Assembly (NCBI GenBank): GCA_023667695.1
Contig: JAMOZY010000027.1
Coordinates: 1 to 34,025, forward strand
Origin: Clostridium sp.
GTDB taxonomy: Bacteria > Bacillota > Clostridia > Lachnospirales > Lachnospiraceae
Direction: 5' to 3'
DNA length: 34,025 nt
Shown: piece after piece, positions 1 to 7,374 of the stretch
How positions within the stretch are numbered: the stretch's first letter is position 1
Layout: every line of letters begins with the position of its first letter
Made by a program: the position numbers and the translations under genes
Notes under the pieces: generated by a model
What the model saw: only the letters and a program-made list of their open reading frames with translations
What the model was told of the DNA's origin: nothing
The model's database searches: none

Positions 1-131
1 TCTGAAATTCTCTTGAATTTTCAGGGTTGTCTTATTGTTTTGTTGTCATGGTTCGACGCCTGTCTGAAAGCACATAGGACTATGCACACATTTGCCTGTT
101 ATCACATGTATGTAGTGCCAACATAAGCAAA

Positions 132-220
132 CGGAGAAGGAGGGATTTGAACCCTCGCGCCGCTATTAACGACCTACTCCCTTTCCAGGGGAGCCCCTTC
201 AACCGCTTGGGTACTTCTCC
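132..220 (-). tRNA. tRNA-Ser (anticodon GGA)
   Basis: The minus strand folds as a class II tRNA of 89 nt. The acceptor stem GGAGAAG pairs with CTTCTCC and is followed by a G discriminator. The anticodon stem CTCCC/GGGAG encloses loop CTGGAAA, giving anticodon GGA for serine UCC/UCU codons. A long variable arm, as expected for tRNA-Ser, and the T-loop GGTTCAAATCC are visible. CCA is not encoded. It lies 42 nt downstream of a second tRNA-Ser and probably shares its promoter. Confidence 0.95.
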
Positions 221-262
221 AAGTACAAGCGTTTGATTCATACCTGATTATTCCGTCAGGAA

Positions 263-348
263 CGGAGAGGATGGGATTCGAACCCATGTGCCCTCTCGGA
301 CAAACGGTTTTCAAGACCGCCTCGTTATGACCACTTCGATACCTCTCC
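263..348 (-). tRNA. tRNA-Ser (anticodon TGA)
   Basis: The minus strand folds as an 86-nt class II tRNA with acceptor stem GGAGAGG/CCTCTCC and a G discriminator. The anticodon loop CTTGAAA gives anticodon TGA, which reads serine UCA and, by wobble, UCG. A long variable arm and the T-loop GGTTCGAATCC are present and CCA is not encoded. It is the promoter-proximal member of a two-gene tRNA-Ser unit, so the pair covers most UCN codons. Confidence 0.95.
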
Positions 349-411
349 ATCGATTCATTTTCACTTATTTCCTGTCACTTTTTCGTTACCATTTTCTCAG
401 CGACATCATTA

Positions 412-440
412 ATAATATCATCTTCAAATTATACTGTCAA
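412..440 (-). promoter_or_regulatory. Promoter of the tRNA-Ser pair
   Basis: On the minus strand TTGACA (435-440) is separated by exactly 17 nt from TATTAT (412-417). This is an almost ideal housekeeping-sigma promoter, about 64 nt upstream of the first tRNA. A perfect -35 box fits the strong expression expected for stable RNA. Confidence 0.75.
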
Positions 441-479
441 CCATTTTCTACTGAATTTTTGAACCATTTTTGAAGATTT

Positions 480-666
480 GTAACAGTTCAGCCATGCAGA
501 ATTGTCAATGCAATGGGTTCGTGGGAGCTTGCTCACAAAGAACCTGTTGTATTGCCAATTCTATAGGGCGAACGCCACACATGAAATAAGTCACCAGCCA
601 GTTTTCATGTATAATAAGCAAGTATATATTCTGGTGACTTATGAATGGGCATGGCGGAACTGTTAC
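480..666 (+). repeat. R1 element, copy 1 (complete, with terminal inverted repeats)
   Basis: This 187-bp element is bounded by 18-bp terminal inverted repeats that differ at one position (480-497 and 649-666; core GTAACAGTTC(A/C)GCCATGC). Inside it are two hairpins. The first is a long stem between 498-520 and 540-562 that closes completely only on the plus strand, where several pairs are G-U. The second is the 12-bp stem ATAAGTCACCAG/CTGGTGACTTAT. It has no plausible coding capacity; the open frames through it repeat with the element. It resembles a MITE or a large REP-like sequence. Confidence 0.8.
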
Positions 667-683
667 AAAGATTTCATATCACC

Positions 684-862
684 TCAGCCATGCAGAATTG
701 TCAATGCAATGGGTTCGCGGGAGCTTGCTCACAAAGAACCCGTTGTATTGCCAATTCTATAGGGCGAATGCCCTACATGAAATAAGTCACCAGCCAGTTT
801 CATATTATAATAAGCAAATTTTTATTCTGGTGACTTATGAATGGGCATGGCGGAACTGTTAC
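684..862 (+). repeat. R1 element, copy 2 (tandem)
   Basis: The copy is nearly identical to copy 1 at a period of exactly 196 bp. The left terminal repeat keeps only its inner part (TCAGCCATGC from 684), while the right terminal repeat is complete at 845-862. A 17-bp linker (667-683) separates it from copy 1 and recurs before copy 3. The differences from copy 1 are scattered point changes, for example GTGGGAGC to GCGGGAGC. Confidence 0.8.
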
Positions 863-879
863 AAAGATTTCATATCACC

Positions 880-1007
880 CCGGCCATGCAGAATTACCAG
901 TGCAATGGGTTCGCGGGAGCTTGCTCACAAAGAACCTGTTGTATTGCCAATTCTATAGGGCGAACGCCACACATGAAATAAGTCACCAGCCAGTTTCATG
1001 TATAATA
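880..1007 (+). repeat. R1 element, copy 3 (3'-truncated)
   Basis: The third unit begins 196 bp after copy 2 and follows it through the long hairpin and the left arm of the second hairpin. It stops after ATAATAA, about 16 bp from the ispD stop codon. The right terminal repeat is missing. Nothing else was seen in the gene-free stretch 349-1023 apart from the tRNA promoter and these three copies. No separate terminator was found for the minus-strand gene train ending at ispD, so the hairpins may serve that role. Confidence 0.75.
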
Positions 1008-1023
1008 AATTTCCCGCGTAACA

Positions 1024-1728
1024 TCAAAGAAGGGCTTTCAATATTCCTTCTGCCAAAGTCATATCCTCCGGAGTTGTAATTTTCAGATTTCGATAATCTC
1101 CTTTGATAACCTTCACCCTAGTATTACAGTAATTTTCCACCAGCATCGTATCATCTGTAATATTCCCCATTTCTGATTGTCTCATACGGGCATAGGCTTC
1201 TTTTATCAATGCAGTCTGAAAGGCTTGAGGGGTCTGTATCTGCCACAGGGTTTTCCGAGCTGGTGTATCAATTCCCATTCCCTTCTCATTTACCACCTTG
1301 ATGGTATCCTTTACTGGCATCCCTACTGTACAGGCGCCATATTCCCTTGCCGCTTCTATGGAGCGCTGAATCATTTCTGCGGTAACAAAGGGTCTGGCAC
1401 CATCATGAATCAATACAATTCCACTGGTAATGCAATCCAACCCCTGTTCTACGGAATCGTACCGTTCTGCGCCTCCTGCAATGATATCGGTCACCTTGGT
1501 GAACTGATATTTCTCTACAATCTCTTTTTTACAATATTCAATTTCTTTTTCTTCTGTTACCAGAATAATCCGTCCGACATTACTTTGCTGAAAGCATTTC
1601 AATGAATAATACAGAACCGGTTTATCCTGTAACAGCATAAACTGCTTCTGTACCTTACTGTTCATGCGCCGCCCCTGTCCTGCTGCCAGCACAATAGCAC
1701 TGATTTCTTCCTTCGCCGTCATATTCAT
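1024..1728 (-). CDS. ispD: IspD, 2-C-methyl-D-erythritol 4-phosphate cytidylyltransferase
   Basis: It transfers CMP from CTP to methylerythritol 4-phosphate, the third step of the non-mevalonate isoprenoid pathway, in the cytosol. The nucleotidyltransferase signature LAAGQGRRMNSKVQKQF lies at residues 14-30. Further family motifs are IHDGARPFV, the DTIK segment, WQIQTPQAF, TDDTMLVE and the C-terminal GDYRNLKITTPEDM. The 234-residue length is normal. ATG at 1728 is chosen because AAGAGG lies 6 nt upstream; a GTG at 1743 would place that site inside the gene. It is the last gene of the tsaD-containing train, 62 nt after tsaD. Confidence 0.95.
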   Translation of the reverse strand: MNMTAKEEISAIVLAAGQGRRMNSKVQKQFMLLQDKPVLYYSLKCFQQSNVGRIILVTEEKEIEYCKKEIVEKYQFTKVTDIIAGGAERYDSVEQGLDCITSGIVLIHDGARPFVTAEMIQRSIEAAREYGACTVGMPVKDTIKVVNEKGMGIDTPARKTLWQIQTPQAFQTALIKEAYARMRQSEMGNITDDTMLVENYCNTRVKVIKGDYRNLKITTPEDMTLAEGILKALL

Positions 1729-1790
1729 TCTATACCTCTTCACAATCTGCAGAAAGCCCTGCGACCTACAAGAAACCTTTTACCAAAAAA

Positions 1791-2822
1791 CTATCGTTCC
1801 CCCAGCTTTAGATTCGGAACTGCATTCAGGTCAAGTCCATGGCGGACGCCTTTTAAATATTCATAATAACCTGCGGCTCCAATCATTGCCGCATTATCCG
1901 TACATAAAATCGGCGATGGATAATAAAAGTCAATTCCCCGTTCCTGACACCGTTCCTTCATAGCACGACGAAGCGCTGTATTCGAAGCAACACCGCCCGC
2001 AATTGCCAGCTTCTTCATCCCGGTTTCCTCCATAGCCATCATGGCATGTTCCGTTAACACATCTACGACTGACTGCTGAAAGGATGCCGCCACATCTGCC
2101 TGATTATAAGCTTCCCCTTTCATTTCACACTGATTCAGATAATTCAAAACGGCTGATTTCAACCCGCTAAAGCTGAAATCATATGGATGCTCCGCAATAT
2201 TGGCTCTTGGAAAAGGAATCGCCTGGGGATTGCCCAATTCAGATATCTTATCAATCTTCGGTCCACCCGGATATCCCAGCCCAATGGCTCTGGCAACCTT
2301 ATCAAAGGCTTCTCCCGCCGCATCATCTCTGGTCCTACCCAGCACCTCATATTCTCCATAATCCGTAACCTTCACTAAATGAGAATGTCCGCCGGAAACT
2401 ACCAGGCAGATATATGGCGGCTCCAGCTCCTTATGCTCAATGTAATTTGCTGAAATATGACCTTCAATATGATGTACACCAATCAAAGGAAGCCTTCGGG
2501 CATAACTGATTGCCTTTGCTTCCGCAACTCCTACCAACAAGGCTCCCACCAAACCGGGACCATAGGTAACGGCTACTGCATCCAGGTCCGACAGCGTTAC
2601 CGATGCCCCATCCAATGCTTCCTGAATGACATAATTCATATTTTCCACATGTTTTCTGGAAGCGATTTCCGGAACAACTCCACCGTATACCGTATGTAAA
2701 TCAATCTGTGATGATATAATATTCGACCGGACATCCCGTCCATTTACCACAACTGCCGCTGCCGTTTCATCACAGGAAGATTCTATCGCTAATATTTTTA
2801 TTTCTTTATCCATGTCCTTCAT
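1791..2822 (-). CDS. tsaD: TsaD, tRNA N6-adenosine threonylcarbamoyltransferase
   Basis: It is the catalytic subunit that transfers the threonylcarbamoyl group to A37 of ANN-decoding tRNAs (t6A), acting with TsaB and TsaE, both encoded upstream in the same train. It has the ASKHA-fold start [16 protein letters not shown] and the metal-binding HIEGH at 118-122. Later it shows [18 protein letters not shown] and the AIAGGVASN segment near the C-terminus. The 343-residue length is typical. The start is uncertain by three codons because neither ATG (2822 or 2813) has a well-spaced ribosome site. The stop of the upstream gene lies 42 nt before the start. Confidence 0.96.
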   Translation of the reverse strand: MKDMDKEIKILAIESSCDETAAAVVVNGRDVRSNIISSQIDLHTVYGGVVPEIASRKHVENMNYVIQEALDGASVTLSDLDAVAVTYGPGLVGALLVGVAEAKAISYARRLPLIGVHHIEGHISANYIEHKELEPPYICLVVSGGHSHLVKVTDYGEYEVLGRTRDDAAGEAFDKVARAIGLGYPGGPKIDKISELGNPQAIPFPRANIAEHPYDFSFSGLKSAVLNYLNQCEMKGEAYNQADVAASFQQSVVDVLTEHAMMAMEETGMKKLAIAGGVASNTALRRAMKERCQERGIDFYYPSPILCTDNAAMIGAAGYYEYLKGVRHGLDLNAVPNLKLGER

Positions 2823-2864
2823 CCCTGTGTCCGTCTTATAACCGCACTCTCATACAAAAGCCGG

Positions 2865-3605
2865 TTATTCTGTAATAATCTCCTGCCAGCCCCATACCTT
2901 CCACTGTTCATTTTCCTTTATCAATAAGTATTCCAGCTGCAACGTATTGGTACTGGCGCCTTCCTTAATATTGCAGCTTATGTTTACAATTGCATATTCT
3001 TCATCCTCCAGGGTAGAGTACTTCACATTTTCTTCCTCATCAACGGTATAGCCAATGAATATCTTTCCTGCTGCATGAAAGTTCTCCACATCCTTTTGTA
3101 ATTCCGAGAATTGCACCATTTCACTATTTTCAGCCAGTAACGCTTCGGAATACAGCTTTCTTATCTGGGTATTCAGTATTTCTAATTCTTCCGCGCTCAG
3201 ACTTTCATTATACATACATTTCAAATAACGGCAGTACAGCTTTACCACATCCCGTGCCTGCTTTGGATATTGACCCGCCAAATCATAGTTTTTCAGCACC
3301 TCGGTCTCTGTCATGTTTTCTTCTGCCTGCTGGTCACTGTTTTTTGACTGATTGGTCAAATGCAGATATCCCCCTAAAATAACAACTGCAGCCAAAACTA
3401 AAATAATCACAAAACGTAAGGTATGTGTCTTAACAGCCGCTTTCTTTTCCTCTTTTTTAGTTACACTGGGCGCTTCTTTCCTCCCTATCTCTGCATCCGG
3501 TTCCTCACTGATTTCTTCTAAATCTTCCGCTGGAATTTCCTCTTCCCTGATTTTTTCCTGGGTTTCTTCTTCCCTGACTGCCTGTTCCTCTTCCATCTCT
3601 GACAT
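2865..3605 (-). CDS. Membrane-anchored protein of unknown function
   Basis: The gene encodes 246 residues. The N-terminal ~55 residues are strongly acidic (runs of E and D), followed by a lysine-rich segment and one hydrophobic helix (about residues 63-84, FVIILVLAAVVILGGYL). The ~160-residue C-terminal domain, presumably extracellular, ends in a segment (LLIKENEQWKVWGWQEI) like that of proteins with an NTF2-like or Cys-free beta fold. I do not assign a family with certainty; it resembles clostridial proteins often found next to tsaD. ATG at 3605 is chosen because AAAGGAG lies 8 nt upstream. It sits 16 nt after rnz. Confidence 0.75.
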   Translation of the reverse strand: MSEMEEEQAVREEETQEKIREEEIPAEDLEEISEEPDAEIGRKEAPSVTKKEEKKAAVKTHTLRFVIILVLAAVVILGGYLHLTNQSKNSDQQAEENMTETEVLKNYDLAGQYPKQARDVVKLYCRYLKCMYNESLSAEELEILNTQIRKLYSEALLAENSEMVQFSELQKDVENFHAAGKIFIGYTVDEEENVKYSTLEDEEYAIVNISCNIKEGASTNTLQLEYLLIKENEQWKVWGWQEIITE

Positions 3606-3621
3606 AAGCATCTCTCCTTTA

Positions 3622-4533
3622 TCAATCCTCTTCAAACTTCAGTTCCTGAATCCTTCCATCCCGGCTGATTACCGTATTCGGAAATATCTGCTTTACCTTC
3701 TTTTCATATTGCTCCGGGTACACCAGAGAAGGACTGTAGTGTGTCAGCCATAGCTCCTGTACCTCAGCCCGCTTTGCAAGCTCTGCTGCTTCATACATAG
3801 TCATATGCTTGTATTCTCTGGCCTTCTCCTCTTTACCATCTTCCCCGTACATTCCCTCACAGATAAACAGGTCCGAACCTCTGGCATTGGTTACAATCGA
3901 CTCTGTGGGTCTGGTATCCGTACAGTAGGTCAGCTTCAAGCCCTTTCGCGCTGCCCCCAGCACCATATCCTGTGTATAAGGGATTCCTTCATAAAGAAAG
4001 GTTTTCTGCTTTTGCAGCGGACTCCAGCAAGGCATTGGCACCTGATTCTTTTTTGCCTTTTCCATGTCAAATTTCCCGACCCGGTCCAGTTCGATACTAT
4101 ATCCATAGCAGGTCACATTATGATTGACACGAAAGGCGTGAAGCTTTAAACCAAAAATGGAAATCTGTTCCTCCGCCTCCTGCAATTCATGAAATTCAAT
4201 GGGAAAAGGAAGCTCCGGTGCAATAATCCGCAAAGAATTTACCACCTTTTCCAACCGCCTCGGTCCAATCATCAGCAGCGGCTCTGTCCGCTCCGTGTTT
4301 CCAAGGGTTAATAATAAGCCCGGTAATCCACTGATATGATCCGCGTGAAAATGAGTAAAGCAGATAACGTCAATGTGCTTAAAACTCCAGCCACACTTTT
4401 TAACAGCTATCTGCGTTCCCTCGCCACAATCAATCAGTACATTCCTTCCATTATATCGTATCATCAGGGAGGTCAATGCCCTTTGGGGAAGAGGCATCAT
4501 GCCGCCGGTCCCTAATAAACATACGTCAATCAT
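3622..4533 (-). CDS. rnz: Ribonuclease Z (tRNA 3' endonuclease)
   Basis: This metallo-beta-lactamase-fold nuclease removes 3' trailers from tRNA precursors. The zinc ligands HFHADH are at 61-66. Other family features are GTGGMMP near the start, LIDCGEGTQ, the TDTRP motif and the late WLTHYSP segment. At 303 residues it matches the short RNase Z form. The two tRNA genes of this window lack an encoded CCA, the class of substrate RNase Z processes. The start at 4533 has TGAGG 7 nt upstream. It is embedded between t6A genes, so the train is functionally tRNA-centred. Confidence 0.95.
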   Translation of the reverse strand: MIDVCLLGTGGMMPLPQRALTSLMIRYNGRNVLIDCGEGTQIAVKKCGWSFKHIDVICFTHFHADHISGLPGLLLTLGNTERTEPLLMIGPRRLEKVVNSLRIIAPELPFPIEFHELQEAEEQISIFGLKLHAFRVNHNVTCYGYSIELDRVGKFDMEKAKKNQVPMPCWSPLQKQKTFLYEGIPYTQDMVLGAARKGLKLTYCTDTRPTESIVTNARGSDLFICEGMYGEDGKEEKAREYKHMTMYEAAELAKRAEVQELWLTHYSPSLVYPEQYEKKVKQIFPNTVISRDGRIQELKFEED

Positions 4534-4613
4534 ATTGAATCCTCATTTCTCCTATACTTTCTTCATTGTAGCAATATTCAGTTCATAAATCAATGTATTA
4601 CCGGAAAGATTCT

Positions 4614-4829
4614 TTACAATACTTCTTCTACCGACTGTATTTGAATCGGGATTGTAAACTCCTGCACCATGGCATCATAACAGGACTCACATAGATAACA
4701 CTCATGCATTTCTCTGTCTTTTTTTGAAAAATATCCCCACTCTTTTACAATCCTTAAGCAGTCCTCCTTTTGAATCCCTTTTCCGTCATAAATCATTTTC
4801 CCACATTTATTACATCTTATCTGTCCCAT
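4614..4829 (-). CDS. Small zinc-finger-like protein, 71 residues
   Basis: The protein has a rubredoxin-like start with CNKCGK (residues 6-11) and a second cysteine cluster CYLCESC in the middle, so it probably binds zinc. No family is assigned. The reading frame stays open to 4976, but the extra N-terminus is translated R2 repeat DNA. ATG at 4829, preceded by GAAAGG about 12 nt upstream, is therefore preferred. It lies between rimI and rnz and is probably cotranscribed with them. Confidence 0.7.
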   Translation of the reverse strand: MGQIRCNKCGKMIYDGKGIQKEDCLRIVKEWGYFSKKDREMHECYLCESCYDAMVQEFTIPIQIQSVEEVL

Positions 4830-4888
4830 TGTTTTTTCCGACCTTTCTTCTTGTATTTTGTTATTCCGAAGCACTCCGTTCCCATACC

Positions 4889-4961
4889 GGAGGCCCTCGC
4901 GGCATTCGTCAAATATCCATGCAAGCATGTCTATGTTCCTCATGGCTCGCGGGAATAAATA
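4889..4961 (-). repeat. R2 element, copy at 4.9 kb
   Basis: The minus-strand core reads ATTCCCGCGAG, then CATGAGG, then a hairpin ACATGC-TT-GCATGG, then TTTGACGAATGCCGCGAGGG. It matches copies at 18.4, 23.1 and 26.9 kb in the two flanks, while the hairpin arms differ. It lies between rimI and the 71-residue gene. Confidence 0.75.
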
Positions 4962-5028
4962 TTTTATCAAGCTCATTATATAAGAAATCCAGTCTGTCGT
5001 ATAGTGGGAATCCTTGTCATTTTCTGTT

Positions 5029-5505
5029 TTAATTTTTCCTTTTTTCTTTGAATTGAAATTGCATTACAATTCCGTGTTCCACAGGACTGGTATAGTAGTT
5101 TTTGCGAATTGCTATTTCTGCAAATCCGCAGGACTGATAAAGCCGACGCGCTGTCTGGTTACTTTCCCGTACTTCCAGAAGCATTTGTTCACAACCACAC
5201 TGCTCTGCCTGTACCCTTAGCTGTTCCAATAACCGTCTGCCAATCCCCCTCCCCCGATGTTCCTCTTGTACAGCAATATTCATAACATCTGCAGCATCCA
5301 CGGAAACCACAATTCCTGCAAAGCCACAAATCTGCTGTCCTTCTTCTGCTACAAAATAAAAATTCGTTGGATATCGGAACAGTTCCTGAAACATAGACAG
5401 GCTCCAGGAATCCGTAAAGCAAGTCTGTTCAATTTCATAAACTGCCTGACAGTCCTCCAACGCCATGGGACGAATCTGTATCTTGTTTTTGCCACTTTCT
5501 TCCAT
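5029..5505 (-). CDS. rimI: RimI, ribosomal protein S18-alanine N-acetyltransferase
   Basis: It is a GNAT-fold acetyltransferase (158 residues) that acetylates the N-terminus of ribosomal protein S18. The acetyl-CoA pyrophosphate loop RGRGIG is at 84-89, preceded by beta-strand DVMNIAV. The later LLEVRESNQTARRLYQSCGF segment and the Y-Y-x-x-P region near residue 140 are typical of RimI. Its position between tsaB and tsaD is the usual one, which favours RimI over a generic GNAT enzyme. The start at 5505 has AGGAAAG just upstream. Confidence 0.9.
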   Translation of the reverse strand: MEESGKNKIQIRPMALEDCQAVYEIEQTCFTDSWSLSMFQELFRYPTNFYFVAEEGQQICGFAGIVVSVDAADVMNIAVQEEHRGRGIGRRLLEQLRVQAEQCGCEQMLLEVRESNQTARRLYQSCGFAEIAIRKNYYTSPVEHGIVMQFQFKEKRKN

Positions 5506-5535
5506 TCGGCTTTCCTACCTGTACTTTCTATACTA

Positions 5536-6258
5536 CTATTTCTGTTCCCGTTCTGCCCGTTCCCGCTCTGCCTGAGACAGCCGCAGATAATCCGGGCGAT
5601 GCTCTTCGGGAGTTTCCAGCTTTCCTTCCCGTGCCATCTCGAGCGCACATACTCCCAAGGCGCCTGCCCGCTGTCCATTCAGATGAGCTGGTGCAAACAT
5701 GTGGGGCAGTTCCAAGTGTTCATCCAGCCAATCCCGATGAACCGGCACGCCATCTCCTAAAAAAATAATGGTCTTTGCCCGGTCCTGCTCTGCTGCCTTT
5801 TGCTTTAATTCTTCCAGTAATTCCTCAATAGAAATCGCACATTGCTCCTTATAGGTAACCAGCCGCATACCCTCAAAGCTATATATGCCGGTATATACCT
5901 GATTCCGTCTGGCATCCATGATTGGACAGATAAACTGATTACTGGTCTGATAGTTATACGCCAGACCTACCACCGTAGGCACACTGACAATGGGCTTTTC
6001 CAATGCAAGTCCCAAGCCCTTTGCCGTTGCTGCGCCAATCCGCAGACCCGTAAAAGAACCGGGACCCCCGGCAACTGCGATTGCATCAATTTCATTCAAA
6101 TCCGTTTCCGTCATCTTCACGATTTCATCAATCATGGGAAGCAGGGTCTGAGAATGTGTTTTCTTATAATTCATGGTATATTCTGCACGTAGGATATCAT
6201 CTTCAATAATTGCCGCCGTTGCTACAAGACCGGAGCTGTCCATTGCCAATACTTTCAT
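5536..6258 (-). CDS. tsaB: TsaB, t6A biosynthesis scaffold protein
   Basis: TsaB is an inactive TsaD paralogue that dimerises with TsaD in the t6A complex. The ASKHA start MKVLAMDSSG is clear, as is the family hallmark GGPGSFTGLR (64-73) followed by GAATAKGLGLAL. The 240-residue length is normal, with a charged C-terminal tail. The ribosome site GGAGG lies inside the last codons of tsaE, and only 2 nt separate the tsaE stop from this ATG, so the two are probably translationally coupled. Confidence 0.95.
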   Translation of the reverse strand: MKVLAMDSSGLVATAAIIEDDILRAEYTMNYKKTHSQTLLPMIDEIVKMTETDLNEIDAIAVAGGPGSFTGLRIGAATAKGLGLALEKPIVSVPTVVGLAYNYQTSNQFICPIMDARRNQVYTGIYSFEGMRLVTYKEQCAISIEELLEELKQKAAEQDRAKTIIFLGDGVPVHRDWLDEHLELPHMFAPAHLNGQRAGALGVCALEMAREGKLETPEEHRPDYLRLSQAERERAEREQK

Positions 6259-6260
6259 TT

Positions 6261-6686
6261 TTATACCTCCGCTATGGTAATTCTTCGATAATCAAAACCC
6301 TGCTCCAGATTTTTTTCAATGATAATCTGCTTATAATGCTCCGGGAGACTGTCCGGAATCTGGTCCGCCCACTCAATTAATGCAACGCCATCCCCCTCTA
6401 TCATTTCATCAAAACCGATTTCAAACAACTCGTCTTCCGTTCCAATCCGGTATACATCAAAATGATAGAAGGGCAGTCTGCCCTCCTCATAAACTTGTAC
6501 AATCGTAAAAGTCGGACTGTTAATCGGCTCCTGAATACCGATGCCGGCTCCAAAGCCTTGAGAAAAAACTGTTTTTCCCACTCCCAGATTTCCAATCAGG
6601 CAAAATACATCCCCCGGCTTTGCTGCTTTTGCCAGTTCAAAGCCAATCTGAAAGGTATCTTCTGATTTATAACTATGTTTCGTCAT
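6261..6686 (-). CDS. tsaE: TsaE, t6A biosynthesis ATPase
   Basis: It is the ATPase that drives turnover of the TsaB-TsaD complex. Walker A GNLGVGKT lies at 32-39, followed by the family motifs SPTF and YHFDVYR. IEWAD is near residue 105. The 141-residue length is typical. GAGGAAAAAGA precedes ATG at 6686. Gene order tsaE-tsaB-rimI with tsaD further down the same strand is the standard Firmicutes arrangement, here interrupted by rnz and two unassigned genes. Confidence 0.95.
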   Translation of the reverse strand: MTKHSYKSEDTFQIGFELAKAAKPGDVFCLIGNLGVGKTVFSQGFGAGIGIQEPINSPTFTIVQVYEEGRLPFYHFDVYRIGTEDELFEIGFDEMIEGDGVALIEWADQIPDSLPEHYKQIIIEKNLEQGFDYRRITIAEV

Positions 6687-6715
6687 TCTTTTTCCTCAAT
6701 CTTCATATTAATATT

Positions 6716-7330
6716 TCATTCTGTTGAAATATCCAGCTTCTTCATGAAAGCCGGCACTTTCGTAACACCGGCTGCCCTACAGCCCTCTGCAATGACACGT
6801 TCGACTCGCTGTCTCTGGTCACCCATTTCCTGAAAGGCAAGGATGGAACCGGAATTTCTTGAGGTATAAATAATCAAAACAGACGGGGTCTTACGAACCG
6901 CCACAATCCGGTTCCACTCAATCGCCTGCTCTTCTTCTCCTTGAGACACCTTCATTCCCTCCTTACAAAAAGTATACTGTAAGGGCTGCTTATAAATAGG
7001 GGACAGCATAACCTGCTTTTGCGCCCGAATCAATAACAAAACGGGATTTACTACCGTAAACAACAGACCAATCACCAATAAAATCACTTTTCGAGTAGTA
7101 TCTTCTGTACTATCCAAGGACACCACAAAGGCAATCAAAGCTGCAAGACTGATACAGACTCCAAAAATCCCCTGAAAGGAACGGTGCAGATGTTGAAAGA
7201 GAAAGGAATACATATATCTGGTTTTCATATTGACTGCCAGAGATAGTTCCTGCTGCCACAGAGCGGAATCCATGGTCTGCTGTCCCTGCTCTTCTTGTTC
7301 CATTTCCTCATTTATGCTTTCTGAACTCAT
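6716..7330 (-). CDS. YcxB-like membrane protein
   Basis: The protein has 204 residues. A polar N-terminus is followed by two adjacent hydrophobic helices (about residues 54-72 and 82-104). The C-terminal ~100-residue cytoplasmic domain has alternating strands, including a segment like YTFCKEGMKV and an IEWNRIVAVRKTPS motif. This layout (two helices, then a PH-like YcxB C-terminal domain) is that of the YcxB family, whose function is unknown. AAGGAG lies about 10 nt before ATG at 7330. It sits between tex and tsaE. Confidence 0.7.
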   Translation of the reverse strand: MSSESINEEMEQEEQGQQTMDSALWQQELSLAVNMKTRYMYSFLFQHLHRSFQGIFGVCISLAALIAFVVSLDSTEDTTRKVILLVIGLLFTVVNPVLLLIRAQKQVMLSPIYKQPLQYTFCKEGMKVSQGEEEQAIEWNRIVAVRKTPSVLIIYTSRNSGSILAFQEMGDQRQRVERVIAEGCRAAGVTKVPAFMKKLDISTE

Positions 7331-7374
7331 ACCTATCTTCTCCTTCTTTGCTTTCCTGCTATGAGAATTATCTC

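Noticed and set aside
2-24. Hairpin CTGAAATTC/GAATTTTCAG downstream of the tRNA genes
   Set aside because: It could be a tRNA terminator, but no T run is visible before the window ends.
480-1007. Repeat array considered as CRISPR
   Set aside because: The units are 196 bp and near-identical along their whole length; there are no short repeats with unique spacers and no cas genes.
502-1079. Three overlapping open frames of 80-105 codons on the plus strand
   Set aside because: They repeat with the 196-bp period of R1, lack ribosome sites and consist only of element sequence.
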